Positions 14,459 to 23,491 of a stretch of DNA of 32,047 nt are shown here, in pieces. Numbering within the stretch: position 1 is the stretch's first letter; each line of letters opens with the position of its first letter. Source of the DNA: a virus. The stretch is from positions 1 through 32,047 of the IMG/VR virus record IMGVR_UViG_3300018421_000105. The stretch is one strand, 5' to 3'. A program made the position numbers and the translations under genes. The notes under the pieces were generated by a model. It worked only from the letters and a program-made list of their open reading frames with translations. It made no database searches and was not told where the DNA came from.

Positions 14459-15094
14459 CTATGCTCCTGTGTAGATGTCGAAGATATAAACGCCATAAAG
14501 CACAGCGTCCTCAGCCGTGACTCTGATCACGAGCTCATCACCTCGATTTGCGCTCGGCACATAGAGAGGGCGAGGCAAGGTCGGATAAGTCGTTGTCGCT
14601 GTGGCGACATAAGGTCGAGCGCCTGTGTTGCACCGATATGCACCAAGCGCCTCGCCTGTGTATGTGCGTTGTAGATGATCGGGCGAGCTAAACAAGATGC
14701 CGTCGTCGATCTTGGTGCCGACTGCACCCCCTGAGATCTCATAGAGCTCGACCAAGATTTGCGGGTCGCTGTCTGCCCTCTGAGTCGGCCCATACACGAG
14801 CTCGAGCGCGATATACTCTGAGGTCGGCTGCGAGAAGTAAAATAGATCATGCTCATCGGTTGCGCCCTTGGCTAGATTACCGATGCCGAGGTAATAAGAC
14901 GCTTTGATGTATTGATTAAGCACAGGGTGCCAGGTTGAGCGACCGACCGGATAATACCCTGCCGCTCTAAACTTGACGTTTGTCAATTGCTTGAGCGCGA
15001 GCGCCATCTGTGAAGCTGCCGAGCCCATAACGATTCGCCCGTTATAGCAGCCCTCTTCGCTCGGCATGATGTGGTAATTTGTTGGCGTCGTCAT
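14459..15094 (-). CDS. Tail-module protein of unknown function
   Basis: A 211-residue product starting MTTPTNYHIMPSEEGCYNGR. It has beta-rich stretches (IALELVYGPTQ, QILVELYEISGG, DELVIRVTAEDAVLYGVYIF) and reads like a beta-sandwich of the kind found in tail-tip accessory proteins. It lies 3 bp after a gene of similar character and 3 bp before the hub-like gene. No family is recognised; by position it is a tail-tip component. Confidence 0.62.
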   Translation of the reverse strand: MTTPTNYHIMPSEEGCYNGRIVMGSAASQMALALKQLTNVKFRAAGYYPVGRSTWHPVLNQYIKASYYLGIGNLAKGATDEHDLFYFSQPTSEYIALELVYGPTQRADSDPQILVELYEISGGAVGTKIDDGILFSSPDHLQRTYTGEALGAYRCNTGARPYVATATTTYPTLPRPLYVPSANRGDELVIRVTAEDAVLYGVYIFDIYTGA

Positions 15095-15097
15095 GTC

Positions 15098-16162
15098 TCA
15101 CACTCCCCAGATCGAGATGCTTTGAATCTTGGGGTCAGTCCAAGGTACGACCGATGCATCGATTAACGTGCTCTGATTGTGCGATGTATTATCAGGGCCG
15201 ACCCTAAAGATGTTAAGCGCGAAGCGTCGCGATAAATCCTCGTCTGGGTCGATCTGTATTGTGAGCTCGGCAGTCTGCCAGCCGTTGCCGGTAAACGTCA
15301 CGCGCTCGCCCATAAAGTCGACGCCTACACTTGACGCATTATCGACGAGGTAAGCATGCAGGTTAATCGTGTATGTGTCTTTGTCGACTGCCTCTTGCGG
15401 GATATGCACAGGCACCATGAAGGTGAAGATGTCACCAAGCCCAAGATAGAGAGCAGGCGCAGGGTCGGTGATGCTGAGAGGAGCTGCAAGCAAGTTGTCG
15501 ACGCCTGACCAAGACAGATAAGAGATCGGGCGCTTGCGCAAGGTCTCGATATTGCGCAGCATGTCGACGCCAAAGCGAGCGCTTAAAGGGTAGTCGTTGC
15601 CGACTCGGTTGATACCGAAAGGCACATACTTGTCAGTCGTGCCGAGGTAGCGTGCGCCTGTGTCGACTGGTGAAGTTTTAGCGACCCAGTGACCAGCGAT
15701 GCACCTTATCTCGTGATGATTTGGTGTGCCGGTCGTGTGCTTGATCTCAACTGTAAGCGTTGCATAGGTCGCAGTCGATGCGCTCGTAATCACGATAGAC
15801 GACTCGATAACGTGTGGCCCTGCACCGGTCGAGAGTACCTCATCGGTATACGTCGCAGCTCCAAGCGTTAAAGTCGATCGGATACCACCGGGCCCAAGCG
15901 CGATAAAGTGAAGATGAAAATCATAATGATCATTCGAGATCACCGGCAGACGATACTCGAGCATCGTCGCGTATGCTGTGCCCTTTTGCGTGCATTGGCC
16001 CTCGGCCCAAGCCTGAGAAAGCACGTTGTGCGTGCCACCGACTGCCCAAAGATAGTTTGATGTCTCTGCCATCGAGGTTACAGCGCCCTCGCCTATTGGC
16101 TGACCTGCCACAGTGGTGAGCTCGCTTGCGAGCGTTGGTGGTGATGCAAAGCTATTACTCAT
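15098..16162 (-). CDS. Tail-module protein of unknown function
   Basis: A 354-residue product starting MSNSFASPPTLASELTTVAG. It carries many predicted beta strands (YDFHLHFIALGPGG, STATYATLTVEIKHTTG, DTYTINLHAYLVDNASS, ELTIQIDPDEDLSRRFALNI). Two halves of similar character may be two beta-sandwich domains. It overlaps the previous gene by 4 bp. It lies in the row of distal tail proteins between the tape measure and the hub. No diagnostic motif was found. Confidence 0.62.
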   Translation of the reverse strand: MSNSFASPPTLASELTTVAGQPIGEGAVTSMAETSNYLWAVGGTHNVLSQAWAEGQCTQKGTAYATMLEYRLPVISNDHYDFHLHFIALGPGGIRSTLTLGAATYTDEVLSTGAGPHVIESSIVITSASTATYATLTVEIKHTTGTPNHHEIRCIAGHWVAKTSPVDTGARYLGTTDKYVPFGINRVGNDYPLSARFGVDMLRNIETLRKRPISYLSWSGVDNLLAAPLSITDPAPALYLGLGDIFTFMVPVHIPQEAVDKDTYTINLHAYLVDNASSVGVDFMGERVTFTGNGWQTAELTIQIDPDEDLSRRFALNIFRVGPDNTSHNQSTLIDASVVPWTDPKIQSISIWGV

Positions 16163-17379
16163 AGGTGCTCGAGCCTCATTGATACCGGTACGCGCCTCTT
16201 AAGCGACCCAAAGGCGAGGTCATATGAGGCAGACACGAGCGAGCATCGCAAGCGCCCACAATCGCCATTATCCTCACTCGTATAAATCAGATCATAGGCA
16301 GGCTGAGTCGACGTCACGAGCGCAGTTCTTAGCGATCGTCGCGAGTCTCCCCACGTCTGATACATGTTGACCCTTTCACCATTCGCGCAGTAAGGCACAA
16401 AGGCATCGGTGAAATGCCGGTACAAGTCGCGCTGATCGAGCAGAGCATCAAGATCAAAGGCAAGCACCGAGGTTGTGTATGTGCCGATGAGGTTGCTCGT
16501 GTAGCCTCCACCGATCTTGCGCCTCGCTTGGGTGACTGACTCGACCTGATAGTGATGATCTTGAAAGGGTCGCGAGGGAAAGAGCGCACCCGGCATAGGA
16601 TAGTCAGCAGTCAAGCGCTCGACATAATCAGGCAAGGTCGAGCCCATCGCGACCGGCACCTCATTACCTGAGAAGCCGAGGCGATCTCTGAAGCTCGTAT
16701 CAAGCCAAGCAAACGAGGCAGACGCCATCGACCAGACCTCAACATGACCTTGATCATTTAAGATCACGCGCGCCTCCATTAAACCCTGATCGCGCATGAG
16801 CTCCTCGAGGCAGTTGGTCGGGCTCAGATCATCGAGATCAGCTGAGCCTCGCTCGCGCATACCTGCGATGATGTCTTGTGCAGGCCAAGGGCGATTTGCG
16901 AGCTCGCGAAAGGCGTCAAAGGTAGTGCCGAACGTATCCCCGAACTGATAGCGCTCGCCTCGGTAATTGCCTCGAGTCCACTCTGCCGAGCCTGTAACGC
17001 TGAAATTAAGACCATCTGCGACAGCAGTCTGTGAGCCGAGCCCTAGCACATCGTCATCAAGAGGCGCGACTGTAAAGACATCGTCGCTCGTGACCTTAAC
17101 CCGGTCATCTGCCGTTAAGGTCACAGACCAAGACAGATTAAAAGTCGCGAGTGTGCTGAGCGCATCGGTAAAGGTGCCCATCGCGCGCGATGGTGTATTG
17201 TCACCGACGCCTCGACCGTTCAGAAAGTAAACACCATCTTCATACACACCCTCGCCTGCGCTAAAGGTCGGCATCGTGATGTTTACGCCATTATAAGAGA
17301 CGACATCGACAGCAGACCAGGGTCGAGCGTCAAAGGCTGCGAGCAGAGCAAAGTCGGGCGCTGGTGTATTGTATGGCAT
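16159..17379 (-). CDS. Distal-tail position protein of unknown family
   Basis: A 406-residue product starting MPYNTPAPDFALLAAFDARP. It is the first gene after the tape measure (2-bp gap), the slot held by the distal tail (Dit) protein in many siphoviruses. It has beta strands in the N-terminal half (LATFNLSWSVTLTADDRVKV). A helical segment LSPTNCLEELMRDQGLMEAR precedes further strands, and the C-terminus closes with RRVPVSMRLEHL. The Dit suggestion is from position only; it is longer than simple Dit proteins and may carry an extra domain. Confidence 0.6.
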   Translation of the reverse strand: MPYNTPAPDFALLAAFDARPWSAVDVVSYNGVNITMPTFSAGEGVYEDGVYFLNGRGVGDNTPSRAMGTFTDALSTLATFNLSWSVTLTADDRVKVTSDDVFTVAPLDDDVLGLGSQTAVADGLNFSVTGSAEWTRGNYRGERYQFGDTFGTTFDAFRELANRPWPAQDIIAGMRERGSADLDDLSPTNCLEELMRDQGLMEARVILNDQGHVEVWSMASASFAWLDTSFRDRLGFSGNEVPVAMGSTLPDYVERLTADYPMPGALFPSRPFQDHHYQVESVTQARRKIGGGYTSNLIGTYTTSVLAFDLDALLDQRDLYRHFTDAFVPYCANGERVNMYQTWGDSRRSLRTALVTSTQPAYDLIYTSEDNGDCGRLRCSLVSASYDLAFGSLKRRVPVSMRLEHL

Positions 17380-17381
17380 AG

Positions 17382-19346
17382 CTACCTCGCGAAATTGAAC
17401 CGAGGCATACCTCGGTTGTTGCCGTTATAGGTGCGCACAATATCACCGATCATCGCGCGCTTCGCTGCCTCTTTGGTGTCGTATATCACAGCGCCCCCAA
17501 AATTAAGATTGAACACCATTTCGCGAGACTCTGCCTCGTCTCGCTGTGGAGCTGTTGCGACTTGAGGCGCTCCGGTTGGCGATGCTGTTGCGCCACTAGA
17601 CCCACCACTGCCACCGGCCCCGAGCAGGTTTGCGCCTAAAGCAGAGGCAGTCGCAGCAGATGCAAAGATACCGGCAGCTGTAAAGTGGCCGATCGCCCCC
17701 TTACCGTCACCGACTGCAACAGATGCAAAGCCCATCGCTGTCTCCATAATCGCGCGCGCACCAGCCTCGATTGCTAGGCTCTTAAGTATGAGACCGATCG
17801 ACTTTTCAAAGCTCTCACCAAAGAACAAGCTCGCAGCAACAGATTGCGCAATACCTTTCCCATAAAAAGCAAAGAACTCTTGATACTGTTGCATCTGCTT
17901 TTCTGCGAGCGCCTGCTGTTTCTTTGCTTGCTGATCAAAAAGCTTATCCTCAAGCTGAAAGCGCTGCACCATCATCTCAATAGAGCGATCGTGCGCTTGC
18001 TGCTCTCGTGCAAGTCTCTGATCTTCAATCTGCTTTACTGCGAGATCATGCTGTCGCTCGACAAGCTCACGTTGTAGAGCGTCCTCTTGAGCCAAGGCCA
18101 GCCCGAGCTGATACCGCTCTTGTGCAAGCGCGATCTGCTGTGCATAGCCCTCTTCAGTCAGCTTGATGTCTAGCTGTCTGATCTGGCTCTCTTTAACGAG
18201 GCGCATTTGCTCCTCGCGTAGTGCCTGCTGTGCAAGCTTCTGCTGATCAATTGCCTTTGTCTCTGTCTTGCGCGCTTGTGTCTTATCGGCTGAGATCTTG
18301 GCAATCTCTTGTGAGAGCTTCTGATCTTTAAGCCCCTCTTCATTTAACGCCTTAAGCGCTGCCGTCTGCCCATCGACCAAAGTTTTCAGTTGAGTGCGGT
18401 TCAGCTTCTCGACCGCATCGAGCTGTGTCTGCTTGGTGCGCTCGACCTCGCGCAGTGCTGTGAGCTTGGCTGCCTCGTCTTGTGCCTGTACCTCTGCTCT
18501 GAGTGCATCAACCGACGCGCGCCTTGCTATGAGCTCTTTTGCCTTGGTTTTAAGGCTCTCCTCTGTTTGATCTTCGAGCGATTTGTATCTCTTCTCGACC
18601 GCATCGAGCGCAGCTTGCTGCTTTGTCATAGACCCGCTCAGGATCTCAAAGACTTTCGCAGATTGCTGTTGAGCCTTGATTACTCCCTGGTACGCCTCTT
18701 TGACGCGCTCACCTGCGCGAGCTCTCTCATTTGAACTAGCCGCCTCATCTGCGTAGATCTTGCGCGCGCGCTCACCTGCCTCGTTGAGGGCTTTCTGCGC
18801 GTCGACCTCAGCTAAAATCACCTTACCTGCGCGCTCGACTTGCTTCTCAAGTAGCTCCTTTTGAAGCTGCGCTTTAAGGTTGGCGCGACTGAAATCAAGC
18901 AGCTCTTTCTTGGCAGGTATCAGACCTTTCTCAGCAAGAGCCTCAAGCTTGCTCTGTAGGTCAGATGCAGCAGCTGCAAGCGCCTCTTGTCTATCCTCTG
19001 CCTCACGCGCTGCGCCTGATAGCTGTCTGTATGCCTCATAAGCTGCACCTACCGCAGTCGTTAAGAGCGCAAGAGGGCCAAGCAAGGCAGTGATGCCAGC
19101 GCCACCAGAGGCAACCGAGCCAATCGCCTCGCGCATACCTGTGAAAGCGGCTGCACTTTCCCCGACTGCATTTGATACAGCGTTAAGGCTCTCACCCATC
19201 TGCTGATTTGTCTTGCCGACTATATCCCCGACGCCTTTAAAAGTCTCGCCTATACCCTCGGCACCCTCTTTGACCTGATCAAGACTCTTGAGCGCGTCTT
19301 TCTGGCCTTTTAATTCGACCTCGATCTCAATAGTGTTCTGCGTCAT
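17382..19346 (-). CDS. Tape measure protein
   Basis: A 654-residue protein dominated by coiled coil (residues about 115-500, rich in Lys, Glu, Gln and Ala). A hydrophobic segment near the N-terminus (GITALLGPLALLTTAVGAAY) and a second hydrophobic block near the C-terminus (GHFTAAGIFASAATASALGA) match the usual tape-measure layout of helical rod plus membrane-active parts. The last residues end in PRFNFAR. It sets tail length. At the usual 0.15 nm per helical residue this gives a tail of roughly 100 nm. The start overlaps the chaperone extension by 4 bp, and the upstream frameshift module confirms the identification. Confidence 0.9.
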   Translation of the reverse strand: MTQNTIEIEVELKGQKDALKSLDQVKEGAEGIGETFKGVGDIVGKTNQQMGESLNAVSNAVGESAAAFTGMREAIGSVASGGAGITALLGPLALLTTAVGAAYEAYRQLSGAAREAEDRQEALAAAASDLQSKLEALAEKGLIPAKKELLDFSRANLKAQLQKELLEKQVERAGKVILAEVDAQKALNEAGERARKIYADEAASSNERARAGERVKEAYQGVIKAQQQSAKVFEILSGSMTKQQAALDAVEKRYKSLEDQTEESLKTKAKELIARRASVDALRAEVQAQDEAAKLTALREVERTKQTQLDAVEKLNRTQLKTLVDGQTAALKALNEEGLKDQKLSQEIAKISADKTQARKTETKAIDQQKLAQQALREEQMRLVKESQIRQLDIKLTEEGYAQQIALAQERYQLGLALAQEDALQRELVERQHDLAVKQIEDQRLAREQQAHDRSIEMMVQRFQLEDKLFDQQAKKQQALAEKQMQQYQEFFAFYGKGIAQSVAASLFFGESFEKSIGLILKSLAIEAGARAIMETAMGFASVAVGDGKGAIGHFTAAGIFASAATASALGANLLGAGGSGGSSGATASPTGAPQVATAPQRDEAESREMVFNLNFGGAVIYDTKEAAKRAMIGDIVRTYNGNNRGMPRFNFAR

Positions 19347-19765
19347 GTTTGAGACTCCTGCAAGGCTTGCTCGCGCTGTCTTGCGATCATCTCCTCAGTA
19401 GAAGAGTGCAAGATGTCGAGCGCTTCGATTATTGCACATGTAGGGCGCGGGTAGCTAGTCGCGATTGAACCGAGCCCTTGCCGGTGCCGATGGTAGACAC
19501 TAATCAGAGGCGCGAGCCGGTTGGCATCTGCAATCGGGCAGCTCCTGACTTTGAGCTCTGCAAAGTCGCTCCCGCAATTTGGCGCGACGCGATAACCAGG
19601 CACATAAAGCCCTGCCTCATCACGTTGAGCCAAGGGCAGACCCTGCACAAAGCGCTCGCCACAGTTACCACGCAAGCGCCTCAGAGCAGGCTTTGCTCTG
19701 CATTGATCACACGACCAGCCTCGCCCCTTGCTATTAGGTAGCCATACAGACGAGGCGAGCGCTAT
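19343..19765 (-). CDS. Tail-assembly chaperone extension (T part), read by -1 frameshift
   Basis: This is the frame entered when ribosomes slip back one base at GGGAAAA (19771-19765). The frame is open from the slip site with no good start of its own (a TTG at 19675 is the only candidate). It adds 140 residues to the 168-residue upstream chaperone, giving a fusion of about 308 residues. The added part contains CDQC, NCGERF, NCGSDF and a further Cys, a likely zinc-binding fold, and ends 4 bp inside the tape-measure gene. In lambda the equivalent gpG-GT coats the tape measure during tail assembly. Genetic position, slip site, stem and continuous frame all agree. Confidence 0.88.
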   Translation of the reverse strand: MALASSVWLPNSKGRGWSCDQCRAKPALRRLRGNCGERFVQGLPLAQRDEAGLYVPGYRVAPNCGSDFAELKVRSCPIADANRLAPLISVYHRHRQGLGSIATSYPRPTCAIIEALDILHSSTEEMIARQREQALQESQT

Positions 19766-19771
19766 TTTCCC
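19718..19771 (-). promoter_or_regulatory. Programmed -1 ribosomal frameshift site with stimulatory stem
   Basis: On the minus strand the codons read TCG GGA AAA TAG, so the heptamer G GGA AAA (19771-19765) is in the correct X XXY YYZ phase, one codon before the stop. After an 8-nt spacer an 8-bp stem pairs GCCTCGTC (19756-19749) with GGCGAGGC (19725-19718), one G-U wobble, loop of 23 nt. Lambda G/GT uses the closely similar GGGAAAG. Confidence 0.88.
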
Positions 19772-20268
19772 GAGACTCCGAGCAGGCTGATGCGCTGAAT
19801 ATGTTGCACAAGCTCTGAGATGACTTGCAGTCGATGCGACTCTGGCTTGATGCGATCGATCATATCACCGGCAGGCTGATCATCGATCTCGACAAGCGCG
19901 ACGCGCACCATCTCAACAAAGACGCGCGACAAGTACGCTTGATAAGACGCAAGCGCCTCGCGCTCATCTTCTGCGAGCTCGTGATGCCAGCGCGCTTTCT
20001 CTCGCTCGTCGCTCGGTGCGTCTAGCCAAAGGATGCGCCCGAGCTCACTGCGCGTGTATGCACCGGCTCTCACCTCTGCCTGCTCTCGATCACTTGGGGA
20101 GAGCGCTTTGATCTTGAATCGTGTTGCACCCTCGTGCGCCTCGAGCGCGCTGAGCTCACCTGCCTCGAGGTAAGCTTGCATCTGCTCAGGCGAGCAGGTC
20201 ACAGCAGGGTCGCAGGTCACGACGACCTCGATCGTTAAATCAGAGTCAGGCAGAAATGAGAGAGCCAT
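19762..20268 (-). CDS. Tail-assembly chaperone (G part)
   Basis: A 168-residue acidic, mostly helical protein starting MALSFLPDSDLTIEVVVTCD and ending LLGVSGK. It lies between the tail tube and tape-measure genes and ends in a -1 slippery heptamer one codon before its TAG. That is the diagnostic layout of siphovirus tail-assembly chaperones, where the short form and the frameshifted long form together hold the tape measure ready for tube polymerisation. Residues 1-55 are beta-rich; the remainder contains helices such as ELAEDEREALASYQAYLSRV. It is not part of the finished virion in related systems. Confidence 0.88.
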   Translation of the reverse strand: MALSFLPDSDLTIEVVVTCDPAVTCSPEQMQAYLEAGELSALEAHEGATRFKIKALSPSDREQAEVRAGAYTRSELGRILWLDAPSDEREKARWHHELAEDEREALASYQAYLSRVFVEMVRVALVEIDDQPAGDMIDRIKPESHRLQVISELVQHIQRISLLGVSGK

Positions 20269-20270
20269 AT

Positions 20271-21569
20271 TTAGGAGCCTTTGCCGAGTGCGAGTCTAAA
20301 TGGTGAGTTGTATACATCAAAAGTATCTGCAACGTCACCACCAAAGCGACTCATCTTGTAGGTTAAAGGCTGGCGCACGATGTCGTTACCGCTTGGGTCG
20401 TACTTGCTCGGGTCGTTGGTGAGGTAGGCAGCCGGCAACATAAACGCACCACCTTGCCCGGCTGCGATCGGCCCAAAACCGACAAGCACTTGCCTGAGCT
20501 GACGATTAAAGAAATCGTTGTTGATGGTCGTGTTCGGTGTTGTGACTGTGAGGCTTAGCTCGACATCGACGTCTGACACCTCCATATCACGCATCGCTAA
20601 GATGCTGTTACTGTGACCGATCGGTGTGAGCGTGTTGGTGATCGTCAAAGTAAAATCTTCGACATCAAGCGAGATGCGCCCGAGTGTGTCACCTGTAGAG
20701 CCAACATCTGTGAGGCTCGTTGGAGCTGCGTCGCTGATGACAACATAAGAGCCTCGGAAGAAACAAGGCGCGCCTGAGTTGTACGAGGGCTCGACCGGGC
20801 CGACTGCGTTGCCGTGATCGTCTTGAATGATCGCAGCTTGATACACCAGATCAGCCATCACTCGACCATTATCGAGAGAGAGAGTCATGCTCTCTAATCG
20901 GCATCCGTAGGCGTATGACCTGAAGTCGACGCCATCGACGCGAAACGAGAGACTGTGCTGGGTCGTGCCGAGGTTGTCACGAGTCGGGCAGTACCAGGTC
21001 TGCAAAAGTCGCATCGTCGGTGTGCCTGTGAAGCTCGAGCTAAATGCAGGACTCACAGAGATGTCGCCTGATACGTTGTTATCAGTGACCGAGCTATACT
21101 CAGCGCGACCGCCCAGATCGGCACCGATGATCGAGCCGGTGACGTAGTTGGTTGAGGTAGTCGTCGGTGTGAAGTTGTTGACGTCAACAACGCTCGTCAC
21201 TGCATCGCTGTGAGTCAAGCCTGCCTGAGTAAGGAAGCCTGCACCGAGGAGCTCGCCCAAATAGTTCGAGCTGTAGTTGTTGACCGAGCTGCCGACTGTG
21301 GTGAGGTCAAGACGAATCTCAACTGTGCCGGTGCGACGACGAACACGAGAGCCACCAGACCAAACAGTATCTGGCTCAGGTGGCAAGCTGTATGTGCCGT
21401 CGCGCGCGTCGTTGCGCTCAGAGACAACGACATCACCGTAAACGATAATCGGGTCTCGCTCACAGGGAATCGAGGTATAAGTAAGCCCTGAATAGCTGGG
21501 CAGGCCATCGACGAGAGAGCCGAAACTGCCCTCTGTCGCGACGCTGATTGATCGATGCGTAACGCTCAT
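20271..21569 (-). CDS. Major tail tube protein
   Basis: A 432-residue beta-rich protein starting MSVTHRSISVATEGSFGS, directly upstream of the chaperone pair and downstream of tail-completion genes, the standard slot for the tail tube. Repeated beta segments (TGTVEIRLDLTTVGSS, RISLDVEDFTLTITNTLTPI, DVDVELSLTVTTPNTTIN) fit a tube subunit with an added Ig-like domain, and the protein is larger than the typical 150-250 residues. Two genes on (minus direction) is the tape measure, and no sheath gene is present, which supports a non-contractile tail. The 4-bp overlap with the tail-terminator gene indicates coupling. Confidence 0.8.
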   Translation of the reverse strand: MSVTHRSISVATEGSFGSLVDGLPSYSGLTYTSIPCERDPIIVYGDVVVSERNDARDGTYSLPPEPDTVWSGGSRVRRRTGTVEIRLDLTTVGSSVNNYSSNYLGELLGAGFLTQAGLTHSDAVTSVVDVNNFTPTTTSTNYVTGSIIGADLGGRAEYSSVTDNNVSGDISVSPAFSSSFTGTPTMRLLQTWYCPTRDNLGTTQHSLSFRVDGVDFRSYAYGCRLESMTLSLDNGRVMADLVYQAAIIQDDHGNAVGPVEPSYNSGAPCFFRGSYVVISDAAPTSLTDVGSTGDTLGRISLDVEDFTLTITNTLTPIGHSNSILAMRDMEVSDVDVELSLTVTTPNTTINNDFFNRQLRQVLVGFGPIAAGQGGAFMLPAAYLTNDPSKYDPSGNDIVRQPLTYKMSRFGGDVADTFDVYNSPFRLALGKGS

Positions 21570-22030
21570 GATAACGCCTCCAAATAAAGCAAGTCGAAAG
21601 GAAGAGAGAGCACGAGCGACGTGATCTCTGTTGTAGGGTCTAAGATAGGCTCATATACAGGCTCGCCCGGTATTACGCTTACGATACCAGTCGAGGCGAG
21701 GTCGTATTGTGGCCCCTTCAAGGTCAAGAGCAGGCTCGCGCCATCCTCAGCGATCAAGCGCTCGAGATAGTGAAGCTCGCCTATGTCATAGCGCACACGA
21801 CAAACGACACGAGCACGCCTGCGACCTGACAGACCTGCCTCACCATCATCGATCGCAAACGCCTCGAGCCTCAGCTCAAAGTATCGGTTCGTGTTCTGGT
21901 GCGCCTCAAGAGGAGCGACGCGACCTGATGAGTTAATCGCGACAAAGCCGTGATGTGTGTCTGTCTTTGGTAACGTCGCTTCGATCTGATCTTCGAGATA
22001 AGCGAGCGCGCTGTATATGCCTTGGCTCAT
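21566..22030 (-). CDS. Tail terminator-like protein
   Basis: A 154-residue product starting MSQGIYSALAYLEDQIEATL. The N-terminal helix followed by strands (YFELRLEAFAIDDGE, RARVVCRVRYDIGELHYLER, SLVLSLPFDLLYLE) matches the alpha/beta pattern of tail terminators such as lambda gpU, which cap the tube and join it to the head. Position between the tail-completion protein and the tube supports this. There is no sequence motif, so the call is positional. It overlaps both neighbours by 4 bp. Confidence 0.62.
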   Translation of the reverse strand: MSQGIYSALAYLEDQIEATLPKTDTHHGFVAINSSGRVAPLEAHQNTNRYFELRLEAFAIDDGEAGLSGRRRARVVCRVRYDIGELHYLERLIAEDGASLLLTLKGPQYDLASTGIVSVIPGEPVYEPILDPTTEITSLVLSLPFDLLYLEALS

Positions 22031-22542
22031 CGTCTACCTCTCTTGATCTTCGCTGTGAGCTCTGCCTGCACCGCAGACACTAACACATTTACATCACGAG
22101 GAGATAGGCCGATAAAGGGCCGATCAGCGTGCACATCATACCCATAAGAGCGCACCCGATTAGTGAGCCCGATGATAAAGCGAGCGTCGGTCGCCTCCAT
22201 TAGTACGAGATTATTCATCATCGCACCAGACAAGACGAGATCAACAAGCGCGCTCGAGCCTGCGCCATAGCGTCGACTCTTGACCTTGTACTCTCGATAA
22301 CCCCCCTGATAATAGACGCTCTGCCCGGTGCGCGAGACTCGCCCACCTTTAGGGCTCAAGACTGCGCTCGATCGAGGTATATAGATTGGGTTTGTCGAGT
22401 ATGGCTTGAAAGGCTTGCCATCTGCGTCGATACCCTTGCTCGTGCGTAACTTAATCGCTGCGACTGTATTTAGACCGAGACGAGCTGAGTCGCGCGCAGT
22501 CCACAGAGACGAGGGCAGATTTAGCCTGACTTTAGCGTGCAT
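22027..22542 (-). CDS. Virion morphogenesis / tail-completion protein (Mu gpG / HK97 gp10-like)
   Basis: A 171-residue basic protein. GIDADGKPFKPYSTNPIYI (residues 37-55) is the conserved 'G.d..G.pf.p.s' strip of the Mu gpG and HK97 gp10 families. RPFIGLSPRDVNVLVSAVQ (143-161) matches the 'r.flGls..d...i' C-terminal element. These proteins join head and tail at the neck. It lies between the head-tail connector and the tail terminator, as expected. The basic tail (KIKRGRR) may contact DNA or the connector. Confidence 0.75.
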   Translation of the reverse strand: MHAKVRLNLPSSLWTARDSARLGLNTVAAIKLRTSKGIDADGKPFKPYSTNPIYIPRSSAVLSPKGGRVSRTGQSVYYQGGYREYKVKSRRYGAGSSALVDLVLSGAMMNNLVLMEATDARFIIGLTNRVRSYGYDVHADRPFIGLSPRDVNVLVSAVQAELTAKIKRGRR

Positions 22543-22543
22543 C

Positions 22544-23491
22544 TCAGTGCCTCATGCCTCGAGTCGGTGTAAAGGTCTTATCGTACTCTGTCTTGCTGTA
22601 AGATCGCCAGCTTGCGCGCATATCGCGCCAGGTGCCACCCTGCTTAGCGATGTCGAGCTCATTATCATCGACGATATTATCACCATCACGATCGAGGGCG
22701 AGTGAGCGCAGGCTGATCTCGAGAAGCTGTTGACAGCGCTCGCGCATAGCGTTCGCTGCGTCTAGCTGATTCATCGACTCATACACGCGAGCTGCTGTGC
22801 AGTATGCGTGTGCGTTTGCAAAGCTCGTCGCGTTAAAGATCTCATCTTCTGTTACGTCGACCTCATCTTTGAGGTGATCACGAATCACGAGGATGATCTC
22901 TTGTAGAGCTGCATCGATCTGAGCATCAAACGAGCTCTGGCGTCTTGGAATCATATCAGCCAACTGAGGGAACTGCCCAACCAAGTCATCGTGAGACAGA
23001 CCTGTGTCAAAGGGTCGAGGCGTGATCTTAAGCAGACCCTTTGCAAGCTTGGTGTCGAGCTGTTGACCGAGGTCAAGCACATAGCTCACCTGCCAAGGGT
23101 AATACCCGGTCGTGTCTGTGATGGTGGTTGATACAGTCGCGTAATACATACCGAACACGAGCAGAGCACTCTCGCTCAGGTCGATCTCTCGCGATAAGGG
23201 CTCAGCCAAGATCGCAGTCGTGCCAACCATGCGCACCACCGATACCGAGTAGATGCAATCGCCCTCGGTCACGAGGTAGGCTTTGACTTGATCAGCTTGT
23301 AACGCAGTCGCTTGCGCGTTCACTGTGAGCGTGCGTCGATCGTTAGCGATAGCAGATACAGTCGCATCGGCTCGGCTTGCTGTCATAGTGACAGGCGACG
23401 CACTGCCGACTGTGAGCGATGGCGCTGAGTCGAGAGGCCCAGGTGCGACCCATTCAAAGGTGAGCGTCTGCCCTGTTATGCTCTTGATCAT
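22544..23491 (-). CDS. Head-tail connector (adaptor) with an EF-hand-like loop
   Basis: A 315-residue protein beginning MIKSITGQTLTFEWVAPGPL, with AGGAGG in front of its ATG. The N-terminal half is beta-rich. The C-terminal half is helical (FDAQIDAALQEIILVIRDHL, then FANAHAYCTAARVYESMNQL) in the pattern of gp6/gp15-type connector subunits. Residues 267-278 read DRDGDNIVDDNE, which matches the calcium-binding EF-hand loop (Asp at 1, 3, 5, 9 and Glu at 12). Between the minor head and neck genes, this fits a ring protein under the portal. Calcium binding is suggested by the motif alone. The fused beta domain makes it longer than usual connectors. Confidence 0.65.
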   Translation of the reverse strand: MIKSITGQTLTFEWVAPGPLDSAPSLTVGSASPVTMTASRADATVSAIANDRRTLTVNAQATALQADQVKAYLVTEGDCIYSVSVVRMVGTTAILAEPLSREIDLSESALLVFGMYYATVSTTITDTTGYYPWQVSYVLDLGQQLDTKLAKGLLKITPRPFDTGLSHDDLVGQFPQLADMIPRRQSSFDAQIDAALQEIILVIRDHLKDEVDVTEDEIFNATSFANAHAYCTAARVYESMNQLDAANAMRERCQQLLEISLRSLALDRDGDNIVDDNELDIAKQGGTWRDMRASWRSYSKTEYDKTFTPTRGMRH

